A DNA stretch of 49,190 bases, from the NCBI GenBank assembly GCA_024399015.1, contig JAKSIC010000024.1, positions 1 through 49,190 of the forward strand. The letters are read 5' to 3'. Below the pieces are notes generated by a model, which was not told the DNA's origin, did no database searches, and was given only the letters and a program-made list of their open reading frames with translations. Position numbers and translations under genes: made by a program. Source of the stretch: Fibrobacter sp. Its GTDB lineage: Bacteria; Fibrobacterota; Fibrobacteria; Fibrobacterales; Fibrobacteraceae. Positions 41,387 through 49,190 of the stretch are shown piece after piece (position 1 is the first letter of the stretch; each line of letters begins with the position of its first letter).

Positions 41387-43687
41387 ATGAACAAGATAAA
41401 ATCCGTATTGATGCCTGTCCTTATGGAACTGAAAAGCTGGGTGACCAACAAGAAGGTTCTGATTTGGCTTGGTATTATGATGATCCCTGTTATTGCTGCT
41501 TTTGTCGCAGCAGTGGTCGTCTATAATCATTATGCTCCGGAATTGCCGTCCCTTTCCCAGCTGGAACAGATTAATCCGAAGCTGGTGACCAAGATTAACG
41601 ACATGAACGGCGAAATCGCCCACGAATACTTCGTGGAACGTCGTGAATGGACTCCCATCGATTCCATCCCGGAAAATGCGATCCATGCCGTGATGGCAAC
41701 TGAAGACCGCGTGTTCTTCAGCCACTGGGGCATGAACGTCTGGGCCATTCCGTCTGCAATCCTGGAAAGTGTCACCTCCGGCAAGAAGCTTCGTGGTGCT
41801 TCCACCTTGACCCAGCAGCTGACCAAGCTCCTGTTCCTTACTCCGGAGCGTTCCATCGCTCGTAAGATCAAGGAAATGATGACGGCTATCCGCATTGAAC
41901 AGACCTACACCAAGAAGGAAATTCTTGAATTCTATATGAATGAAGTGTACCTGTCTGGCGGTAACTATGGTTTCCAGGCCGCAGGTAAGTTCTACTTTGG
42001 CCGCCCCCTGGATAGCTTGACCATTCCTGAATACGCTGTTCTCGCCGGTATGCTCCAGCGTCCGGAAGCTTACCGCCCGGACCGTCATCCCAAGGCTTCC
42101 AAGGAACGTCGTAATACAGTTCTTTACGCCATGCGCGACGCTGGCTACATCACCAACGACGAATACCACCAGTACATCGAAACACCGATTGTCCTTGCAA
42201 AGAAGGAAGTCAATAACGATGCTGGCCTGTACTTCTACGAAGAAATCCGTAAGTACATGGAAAAGAAGTATGGTGAAAACTCCTTGTATGCTGATGGCGT
42301 GACCATCAACAGTACCATCGATCCGTACATTCAGGCTTACGCAGATAGCGTGGCCCGCGTCCAGGTGGAAAAGGTCCGCCGCCGCGTGAAGTACCGTACT
42401 ACCCGCCGTCTGCAGCTCACCAAGAAGTACGACATGCCGGAAGACAGTATTGTCGCTCACTTCGATAGCGTGTACACCCTCTTCAAGAAGGAATACCTTG
42501 CCGCAGATACCAGCGCTAACCTCAACAAGCGCCGCTATCCGGATAGTATCCGTTACCACCACGCTGAAGTGGCTGCTATCTTGATTGAAAACGAAACCGG
42601 TGCAATCCGTGCCATGGTGGGTGGAAGCGACTGGAACCAGTCCCGCTGGAATCGTGCAGTGCAGTCCTTGCGTCAGCCGGGTTCTTCCTTCAAGCCCATT
42701 GTCTATTCTACTGCAATGGACAATGGTGCAAGCCCCTGTGACTCTGTGAACGACTCCCCGGTGACCATTCCCGACCCGGATGACAAGAACCCCAACAAGG
42801 TTTGGCGTCCGGCAAACTTCGAACATGACTTCGAAGGTATGATGACTCTCCGTCGCGCTCTCTATCGTTCCAAGAACCTGCCTGCAATTCTTACCGCACA
42901 GAAGTACGGTCTGAACAACGTGGTGAACTACGCCCGCAAGTTCGGTATCGTTCGCGCTCCGTTGATGGCTGTGCCTAGCTTGGCTCTTGGTTCCGTGGGT
43001 GCAACCCTCATGGAAATGACTTCCGCCTATACTGTGTTCCCCAACGGCGGTAACAGAATTGAACCTTACATGATTGAATCCATCGTGGATAAGCATGGCG
43101 AAGTGATTGAACGTAACTCCAAGGTCGAACACGAAGTTCTCCGTCCGGCTTCCGCCTACTTGATGGTGGACATCATGAAGGACGTGAACGTTCGCGGTAC
43201 TGCAGCTCGCGTTTGGGCTGGCGGCTTTACTCACCCCAGTGGCGGTAAGACTGGTACCACCAACGACTATACGGACTGCTGGTACATCGGTTACACCAAG
43301 CAGTACACCATGGGTGTCTGGGTCGGTTCCGACAATCCGGGTTCCTTGGGTGCAGGCCATACCGGTACCGAAGATGCTCTTCCGGTCTGGATCGCTGTGA
43401 TGAAGGAACTTCATAAGGATCTTCCTCGCAAGCCCTTCCCGGTTCCTCCTGGAGTTGTTAGCCGCGGCGTTTGCAACCACACTGGCAAGGCTGCTGGCGA
43501 ATTCTGCTCTGAAAAGACCTACTGCTTGTACACCGCAGGTTATGCACCGTCTGAAACTTGCGACGGTAACCACTTCTCTGTAAAGACCAAGTCTTCTGAC
43601 GACGCGACCTTGTTCAGCAACAAGAGCGCAACCACCAGCCCGGCAACTTCTGCGGGTGGCCCGAAGAAGGCACGCAAGATGTTCTAA
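41387..43687 (+). CDS. Class A penicillin-binding protein (PBP1A-like)
   Basis: Bifunctional peptidoglycan glycosyltransferase/transpeptidase, 766 residues. One transmembrane helix at about 24-46; GT51 domain with catalytic EDRVFFSHWGMN and GASTLTQQLTKLLFLTPERS; transpeptidase domain with nucleophile S433 in SSFK (433-436), SKN in YRSKNLPAI and KTG at 621-623. The C-terminal 60 residues carry four to five cysteines (GVCNHTGKAAGEFCSEKTYC), possibly disulphide-bonded in the periplasm. Ribosome-binding site weak. Confidence 0.95.
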   Translation: MNKIKSVLMPVLMELKSWVTNKKVLIWLGIMMIPVIAAFVAAVVVYNHYAPELPSLSQLEQINPKLVTKINDMNGEIAHEYFVERREWTPIDSIPENAIHAVMATEDRVFFSHWGMNVWAIPSAILESVTSGKKLRGASTLTQQLTKLLFLTPERSIARKIKEMMTAIRIEQTYTKKEILEFYMNEVYLSGGNYGFQAAGKFYFGRPLDSLTIPEYAVLAGMLQRPEAYRPDRHPKASKERRNTVLYAMRDAGYITNDEYHQYIETPIVLAKKEVNNDAGLYFYEEIRKYMEKKYGENSLYADGVTINSTIDPYIQAYADSVARVQVEKVRRRVKYRTTRRLQLTKKYDMPEDSIVAHFDSVYTLFKKEYLAADTSANLNKRRYPDSIRYHHAEVAAILIENETGAIRAMVGGSDWNQSRWNRAVQSLRQPGSSFKPIVYSTAMDNGASPCDSVNDSPVTIPDPDDKNPNKVWRPANFEHDFEGMMTLRRALYRSKNLPAILTAQKYGLNNVVNYARKFGIVRAPLMAVPSLALGSVGATLMEMTSAYTVFPNGGNRIEPYMIESIVDKHGEVIERNSKVEHEVLRPASAYLMVDIMKDVNVRGTAARVWAGGFTHPSGGKTGTTNDYTDCWYIGYTKQYTMGVWVGSDNPGSLGAGHTGTEDALPVWIAVMKELHKDLPRKPFPVPPGVVSRGVCNHTGKAAGEFCSEKTYCLYTAGYAPSETCDGNHFSVKTKSSDDATLFSNKSATTSPATSAGGPKKARKMF

Positions 43688-43706
43688 AAATCCCGAAGGG
43701 ATTTTT
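43686..43706 (+). terminator. First terminator after the penicillin-binding protein gene
   Basis: AAAAATCCC and GGGATTTTT with a 3-nt GAA loop, beginning at the stop codon. Short stem followed by T run. Confidence 0.65.
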
Positions 43707-43708
43707 CC

Positions 43709-43736
43709 AATTATCATTTACGAATTATCAATTATG
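43709..43736. repeat. AATTATC-type heptad repeat
   Basis: Four in-phase 7-mers (AATTATC, ATTTACG, AATTATC, AATTATG) between two terminators. Same 7-bp period as the other arrays, different unit. Confidence 0.5.
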
Positions 43737-43737
43737 A

Positions 43738-43768
43738 GAGATCGCGGGAAAGGCGGTCTCTTTTTTTT
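43738..43768 (+). terminator. Second terminator after the penicillin-binding protein gene
   Basis: GAGATCGC (43738-43745) pairs with GCGGTCTC (43753-43760), one G-T pair, 7-nt loop, then eight T. Confidence 0.85.
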
Positions 43769-43791
43769 GCTGGAGGCGGGAGTTTTTTCGC

Positions 43792-43828
43792 ACAAAAAAA
43801 CACCCCGACTTTTTCAAGTCAGGGTGTT
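43792..43828 (-). terminator. Terminator of groEL
   Basis: On the minus strand AACACCCTGACTT pairs with AAGTCGGGGTGTT (one G-T pair, GAAA loop), followed by seven T (43798-43792). Confidence 0.9.
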
Positions 43829-43881
43829 TTCCATAAGGAGAATTCCTTAGGTGCCGCGGGCTAGGCCTGCGACGGAGGTCA

Positions 43882-45625
<1,744 letters not shown>

Positions 45626-45628
<3 letters not shown>

Positions 45629-45907
45629 AAGAGTAGCGAAGATGTCGGATTCCTTGATGATCAGGTAGTTTTCGCCATCGACGCTGATTTCGGTGCCGCT
45701 GTACTTGCCGTAGATAACCACGTCGCCAACCTTGACTTCCATAGCGACAGTTTCGCCGGCTTCGGTCTTACGGCCCGGGCCAACAGCCACGACCTTACCC
45801 TGCATCGGCTTTTCCTTTGCGTTATCCGGGATGAAGAGACCGGAGGAGGTCTTCTGTTCGGCTTCGGCCGGCTTTACAACGATTCGATCTGCTAAAGGCT
45901 TGATCAT
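45626..45907 (-). CDS. groES: Co-chaperonin GroES (Hsp10)
   Basis: Lid of the GroEL chamber. 93 residues starting [15 protein letters not shown], with mobile loop [19 protein letters not shown] and the [16 protein letters not shown] core. The start at 45907 has AAAGGA upstream and fits the family; an in-frame extension of 42 residues upstream is basic, not conserved, and spans the probable leader. First gene of the groES-groEL operon. Confidence 0.97.
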
Positions 45908-46004
45908 TTTACTTGTCCTTTGTTGCGGGGTCCTTTTGTTTTTCGGGACGCCCTTTTGTTTTAATAGTGTGGCCCTTTTGGGGGCTTTTTTGATTTTCGC
46001 CCAT

Positions 46005-46033
46005 AATTTAGCAAGAAACGTGCCAAATGCCAA
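46005..46033 (-). promoter_or_regulatory. Promoter of groES-groEL; overlapping sigma-70 and sigma-54-like signals
   Basis: Minus strand: TTGGCA (46033-46028), a 17-bp spacer and TAAATT (46010-46005) form a good sigma-70-type promoter. The spacer contains TTGGCACGTTTCTTGC (46026-46011), which fits the sigma-54 -24/-12 consensus, with GG and GC exactly 10 bases apart. No CIRCE inverted repeat was found. The remaining 46034-46129 has no gene that I can see. Confidence 0.6.
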
Positions 46034-46133
46034 ATGGTAAAAACTGCCGAAATTACTCTAAAAACGCCAATTTTGCGAACTTTAGGGTGTTTATTTTTGA
46101 AATACTAGGGACTGGTAGAAACTAAAGTGTTTA

Positions 46134-46169
46134 AAAATGAAACAAACCGCTGGTAAAACCAACGGTTTG
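46134..46169 (-). terminator. Terminator of the beta-barrel protein gene
   Basis: On the minus strand CAAACCGTTGGT pairs with ACCAGCGGTTTG (12 bp, one G-T pair, 3-nt loop) followed by TTTCATTTT. 47 bases past the stop at 46217. Confidence 0.8.
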
Positions 46170-46216
46170 CTAAAATAAAGCGAAACTTGTGCCAACTAGG
46201 TCGGCTTATAGCGCTA

Positions 46217-47563
46217 TTACTTAAAAGTAGTAGTGAGGCGGAAGGCGAGACCAACGTCGCTCATTTCCTTTTCGCTGTAGATGCTGAACTGGAGCTTGGA
46301 CTTGCCGATGTTACGAACCATGGCGATGGTCCATGCCAGGTCATCTGCACCGACTTGGGCACGTTCGCGATCATTTACATATTCCACTTCAATGAAGAAT
46401 GCGCTGAGGGCGTTGTTGATGCCCGGAACGATGGAAACGGGGAGTTCGAGACCCACATAGAACGGCATCATCAGGTTGCCTGGTCCGTCCATGTAGCTCA
46501 GTTCCTGAAGCCTCGTGTTTGGTGCACTAAGACTGAGTTCTTCATTTTCGGTGTAGAGAACGCCAAGTTCACCATAGAGGCGGAGGTTGGGCATGAAGGC
46601 ATAGCTGACGTAAGCGGCCATGCGGTGGGTTATGGAAATGGTATATTGGATGGCGTCAATGAAGTTTACGCGATAGCCGACCTTCACTTCCAGGGGGACG
46701 GTGAACTTCATGTCGTCTTCTACGCGGAGGTAACCGGTGTTAGCCTTGTTGTCCTTGGTGGCGAGCATAACGTTCAACTGGTTGAAACCGTGCTTCCAGC
46801 CAAGTTCCAATGCGTTGTGGCTGTAGTCGCGCATCCAAAGGCCGCGCTTGGTGAGGGGAGCGTCGATATAGGTACCGAAGTGGGTAGACTGGGACCAGTC
46901 CGTCTTCCAGTGACCGATCTTCAAGTTGAGCTTGTCTTCGCCCAGGTTCCACTTGTAGTTTGCCCAGTAGAGGTCGGCGAGGATCTTGTCGTAGCTAGCG
47001 GTCTTTGCGCCATCGGAAAGCTTGTTGCCAAATTCCGGAGCAAAAATACGGAGCATAACCAAACCGTCAAGGTTTTCGCTCTTGTACTGGCCACCGATGT
47101 TTGCGCGGAACCAACCGGTGCTGAAGTTGGTGTTTTCATCCTGCATGGACTTGGTAACCTGAGTCTGGATGTTGCCCTTGAGGGTGAAGGATTCGGCAAT
47201 CTTTTCAATTGCAGTCGGAGCTGCTGCGGGAGCCGGTTCTACGGCAGGTGCTGCTTCGGCGGCAGGTGCTGCTTCGGCGACGGGTGCTGCTTCAGCAACG
47301 GGAGCCTGTTCTGCAGCGGGGGTTGCTTCAGCGACGGGAGCCTGTTCAGCGGCGGGTGCTGCTTCAGCAACGGGAGCCTGTTCAGCGGCGGGTGCTGCTT
47401 CAGCAACGGGAGCCTGTTCAGCAACAGGTGCTTGTTCAGCAGCAGGTGCGACGGACTGTTCTGCTACAGGGGCTGCAGTTTCTGCAGCGGGGGTTGCTTC
47501 TTGAGCGAATACGGCAGAAACCATTGTCATGGCGATGACTGCGGCAATCTTATTGAACTTCAT
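46217..47563 (-). CDS. Outer-membrane beta-barrel protein with Ala/Pro/Glu repeat linker
   Basis: 448 residues. A signal peptide ([20 protein letters not shown]) is followed by a repeat region of about 100 residues built on [12 protein letters not shown], then about 320 residues of alternating beta strands ([52 protein letters not shown]), ending in Phe-Lys. Porin-like architecture; the repeat would sit in the periplasm, perhaps spanning towards peptidoglycan. Substrate unknown. GGAGAG ribosome-binding site; divergent from the OmpA-like gene. Confidence 0.8.
   Translation of the reverse strand: MKFNKIAAVIAMTMVSAVFAQEATPAAETAAPVAEQSVAPAAEQAPVAEQAPVAEAAPAAEQAPVAEAAPAAEQAPVAEATPAAEQAPVAEAAPVAEAAPAAEAAPAVEPAPAAAPTAIEKIAESFTLKGNIQTQVTKSMQDENTNFSTGWFRANIGGQYKSENLDGLVMLRIFAPEFGNKLSDGAKTASYDKILADLYWANYKWNLGEDKLNLKIGHWKTDWSQSTHFGTYIDAPLTKRGLWMRDYSHNALELGWKHGFNQLNVMLATKDNKANTGYLRVEDDMKFTVPLEVKVGYRVNFIDAIQYTISITHRMAAYVSYAFMPNLRLYGELGVLYTENEELSLSAPNTRLQELSYMDGPGNLMMPFYVGLELPVSIVPGINNALSAFFIEVEYVNDRERAQVGADDLAWTIAMVRNIGKSKLQFSIYSEKEMSDVGLAFRLTTTFK
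47301..47432 (-). repeat. 36-bp coding tandem repeat
   Basis: Three in-frame 36-bp units at 47301, 47337 and 47373 plus a partial one to 47432, encoding 12-residue [12 protein letters not shown]-type repeats. The units at 47337 and 47373 are identical in nucleotide sequence, so duplication was recent. Confidence 0.85.
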
Positions 47564-47600
47564 ATGCTCTCCTAAAAGGACCTATAAGAAAATGTTATGG

Positions 47601-47630
47601 CAAAGTTAGCTTTTACCGCCATAATTGCAA
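47601..47630 (-). promoter_or_regulatory. Promoter of the beta-barrel protein gene
   Basis: Minus strand TTGCAA (47630-47625), a 16-bp spacer and TAACTT (47608-47603) extended to TAACTTTG, 37 bases before the ATG. Confidence 0.55.
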
Positions 47631-47664
47631 GGGTCGGGGGCTAGTTCTATTTCTTACTTTTAAC

Positions 47665-47672
47665 TAAATTTG
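47665..47672 (+). promoter_or_regulatory. TAAATTTG promoter element of the OmpA-like gene
   Basis: TAAATTTG, 20 bases before the ATG at 47693. The -35 region is weak (TAGTTC at 17-bp spacing). Confidence 0.45.
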
Positions 47673-47692
47673 AGTCCAAAAAAGGGATGTGT

Positions 47693-48388
47693 ATGAACAA
47701 GATTTATGCTTTGATTCTGGTGTCCGCCTTGGCTGTTGCCGGCGTTTCTTCTGTGGAAGCCAAGACTTTGGCCCCCAACAAGACCCATGCGGTTTTGAAC
47801 GTAACCTATACAAACTACGATGACGTTCCCCAGGTCAAGAAGAAGTTGGTTTTTGTAGGCCAGAAGAAGGGTAAGAAGATTTCCGTTACCACAGATACTT
47901 ATGGCGAAGTTAGCTTCATGATTCCCCGTGAAGATACTTACACCATTCTTTGTGAAAGCTTGACTGGCCCCTTTGAATGCGGCAACACGCCCTATGTTTC
48001 CATGACCGCAAGTACCGGCGGCATTACCGTGGTGTTTGATGATACCCGTGCCGAACTGACCGGCGTTACCTTCAAGGTAGGCAGTGCCGAACTGGTGCCC
48101 AGTTCCCTTAAGACTTTGGATGCTGCAATCGCAGGCCTGAAGCGTAACCCCAAGGCTAAGGTTGAAGTCCAGGGCCACACCAGTTCCGAGGGCGGCGACG
48201 ACTATAACCAGCAACTGTCCGAAGATCGAGCCAATGCTGTGCGCGACTACATGATCCGCAGAGGCATTGCCGAGGCCCGCCTGACAGCCCGTGGCTACGG
48301 CTCCAGTGTTCCTAAGGCCGACAACGATACTGAATCCGGCCGTAAGCAGAACCGCCGTATCGAACTGGTGGTGACCTCCGAAGAATAA
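47693..48388 (+). CDS. OmpA-family peptidoglycan-associated protein
   Basis: 231 residues. A signal peptide (MNKIYALILVSALAVAGVSSVEA) is followed by a small beta domain (about 25-120) and an OmpA C-terminal domain (about 125-225: VTFKVGSAELVPSSLKTLDA, VEVQGHTSSEGGDDYNQQLSEDRANAVRDYM, RGYGSSVPKADNDTESGRKQNRRIELV). The D and R residues that bind diaminopimelate are in the NQQLSEDRA and GRKQNRR segments. Anchors the outer membrane to peptidoglycan. The second ATG (47693) is chosen: AAGGG lies at proper spacing, whereas the ATG at 47687 abuts it. Confidence 0.92.
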   Translation: MNKIYALILVSALAVAGVSSVEAKTLAPNKTHAVLNVTYTNYDDVPQVKKKLVFVGQKKGKKISVTTDTYGEVSFMIPREDTYTILCESLTGPFECGNTPYVSMTASTGGITVVFDDTRAELTGVTFKVGSAELVPSSLKTLDAAIAGLKRNPKAKVEVQGHTSSEGGDDYNQQLSEDRANAVRDYMIRRGIAEARLTARGYGSSVPKADNDTESGRKQNRRIELVVTSEE

Positions 48389-48400
48389 GGCTGTAGTTTC

Positions 48401-48682
48401 TTAGATAACGGCCTTCTCTAGCAACGCGTTTATGTACGTTTGGTAGGGAACGCCGGCTGCTGCAGCTTTTTTCTTGATACCTTCCACGACGCTGACTTTT
48501 AGGCGTATGGAATACATCTTGCGTTGATTTTCGGCTTGCCTTTTGGCTTTTGCTTTGGCGATGAATTCGGTGATGCCGTCTCCTTCTCCGATGATCGCCG
48601 TTCCGTCCTGGATGGCGCATTCCATTTGTTCGCCAAAGTCTGTATCGTTGTAGTACTTCACTTTATTTGAACGCTTCTTCAT
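48401..48682 (-). CDS. Type II antitoxin, CopG/BrnA-like ribbon-helix-helix
   Basis: 93 residues. The C-terminal MYSIRLKVSVVEGIKKKAAAAGVPYQTYINALLEKA has the ribbon-helix-helix pattern of CopG-type antitoxins (PF12441-like). The N-terminal half, with FGEQMECAIQDGTAIIG, would bind the toxin. The start at 48682 has AGGG close upstream; it overlaps the toxin gene by 20 bases. A longer in-frame start at 48703 is possible. Confidence 0.8.
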   Translation of the reverse strand: MKKRSNKVKYYNDTDFGEQMECAIQDGTAIIGEGDGITEFIAKAKAKRQAENQRKMYSIRLKVSVVEGIKKKAAAAGVPYQTYINALLEKAVI

Positions 48683-48911
48683 ACACCCTGATTTCCTTGC
48701 CATGTGCTCGTCTTGCGGTAATGATTGAACCTGTTTCGATGTTCATTACTATCGTCCACAGTTTGTTGTCGTGTTTCCCTGTAATCAATTCAACGGATTC
48801 GTCTTTGGTTGAAGGGGTAGAAATATATTTGCCCGACAAAATTTTCGAAAGCATTTCCGGGTAAATATCTCTTTCCCCACTTCGCTTCTGGAAGTGCTTG
48901 GTTAACTTCAT
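48663..48911 (-). CDS. Type II toxin, small BrnT/DUF4258-like
   Basis: 82 residues. The KHFQKRSGERDIYPEML opening and the IVMNIETGSIITARRAHGKEIRVYEEA ending resemble small RelE-fold toxins of the BrnT or DUF4258 groups, which usually precede a CopG-type antitoxin as here. Likely an mRNA endonuclease. Start at 48911 fits the fold; a longer in-frame start at 48941 would overlap a TTGACA -35-like box. Located 200 bases from the IS end, in the accessory edge of the window. Confidence 0.7.
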   Translation of the reverse strand: MKLTKHFQKRSGERDIYPEMLSKILSGKYISTPSTKDESVELITGKHDNKLWTIVMNIETGSIITARRAHGKEIRVYEEAFK

Positions 48912-49106
48912 AAATTTAAGAAGTATATACACAAATGTCAATACATTATGGTTTTAGAATTACCTTAACGTAGAACTTATGTATGTGATTTTCCTTAGAA
49001 ACGCATTTCCCTTGTTGCGATAATATTCGCGGGCACCTGTCGGGTGATGTAGAAATGGTCGGTAAATCCGACGGAATGAATATACAAAAAAATGCCCCGG
49101 GGACTT

Positions 49107-49190
49107 TGAACTGACCCCAAAAAGTTGGACAGTTTAAAGTTAGGATAAAACTGCGTAATGAGTCCGGTACCCAACCGGGCTCATTCCTTT
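49107..49190. mobile_element. IS3-family (IS150-like) terminus, right edge, partial
   Basis: Starts TGAACTGACCCC and matches the left-edge terminus in inverted orientation with one mismatch; 49157-49185 is the same 12-bp hairpin. The preceding 48912-49103 holds no gene; it contains small dyads (GTCGG/CCGAC near 49060) and the terminator-like CCCCGGGG followed on the minus strand by a T run. Confidence 0.65.

Noticed and set aside
41273-43717. An 814-codon open frame antisense to the penicillin-binding protein gene
   Set aside because: It mirrors the real gene, has no family motifs, and reflects codon bias that avoids stops on the opposite strand. The same reasoning removes long antisense frames opposite the xylanase, CotH, ilvC, EAL, DUF1846, dapA, pgm and groEL genes.
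45908-46033. 42-residue N-terminal extension of GroES
   Set aside because: Basic, non-conserved, overlaps the promoter and leader; the standard MIKPLADR start has a good ribosome-binding site.
45908-46130. CIRCE element (TTAGCACTC-N9-GAGTGCTAA) upstream of groES
   Set aside because: Looked for on both strands; only a TTAGCA-like half at 46007 is present with no matching arm.
48913-48941. TTGACA-17-TAAATT promoter for the toxin gene
   Set aside because: Boxes and spacing are good, but the -10 ends one base before the ATG, so transcription would start inside the gene.

Overview
The window looks like a chromosomal segment of a Fibrobacter species (phylum Fibrobacterota). The main evidence is three proteins carrying the FISUMP domain (Fibrobacter succinogenes major paralogous domain). 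Poly-serine linkers in an exported lipoprotein, a lipoprotein GH10 xylanase and a moderate base composition agree with this. Most genes are ordinary housekeeping genes. Both ends of the window are the same roughly 84-base terminus of an IS3-family (IS150-like) insertion sequence, facing inward in opposite orientations. The segment therefore looks like the unique DNA between two IS copies, probably an assembly contig broken at the repeat.

Layout. 0.2-8.2 kb, minus strand: rpsP-rimM-trmD-rplS, a translationally coupled pair of cyclic-nucleotide-binding-domain proteins, yajC, def, a SpoIID-like protein and an archaeal/eukaryotic-type tRNA methylthiotransferase. 8.5-15.4 kb: three FISUMP genes on the plus strand with ffh between them on the minus strand; the last FISUMP gene is followed by an array of small hairpins. 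15.4-16.2 kb: a sparse accessory stretch with two dyads exactly 200 bp apart and a stub of an Rpn-type nuclease. 16.3-21.6 kb: GH10 xylanase lipoprotein, CotH-kinase lipoprotein and MATE exporter, each closed by its own terminator. 21.7-29.6 kb: psuG, ilvC, an EAL-PAS c-di-GMP phosphodiesterase, a DUF1846 protein, a cysteine-cluster protein and dapA. 29.8-34.0 kb: phosphoglucomutase, an exported lysine-tailed protein, a YebC regulator and a zinc-ribbon membrane protein.

34.1-40.9 kb, minus strand: a run of XRE regulator, rlmN, methyltransferase, YchJ-like, argC, obgE, smpB and amidase. 41.1-43.7 kb: tRNA-Arg and a class A penicillin-binding protein. 43.9-45.9 kb: groES-groEL. 46.2-48.4 kb: a beta-barrel protein and an OmpA-family protein, divergently transcribed. 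48.4-48.9 kb: a toxin-antitoxin pair next to the right-hand IS end.

Three window-wide patterns stand out. (1) Spacers between co-directional genes (dapA/Cys-cluster gene, YchJ/argC, methyltransferase/YchJ, groES/groEL) consist of degenerate 7-bp tandem repeats whose two arms are complementary, so the mRNA could fold into a long imperfect hairpin. The repeat unit differs between loci but the 7-bp period does not. (2) At least nine genes have a TAnnTTTG element just upstream, often with a TTGACA-like box 16-19 bp further upstream; for ffh and rlmN it sits so close to the ATG that the mRNAs are probably leaderless. (3) The IS tip lies beside a terminator-like hairpin at both ends. Function calls come from reading motifs and from family knowledge; no database search was possible.
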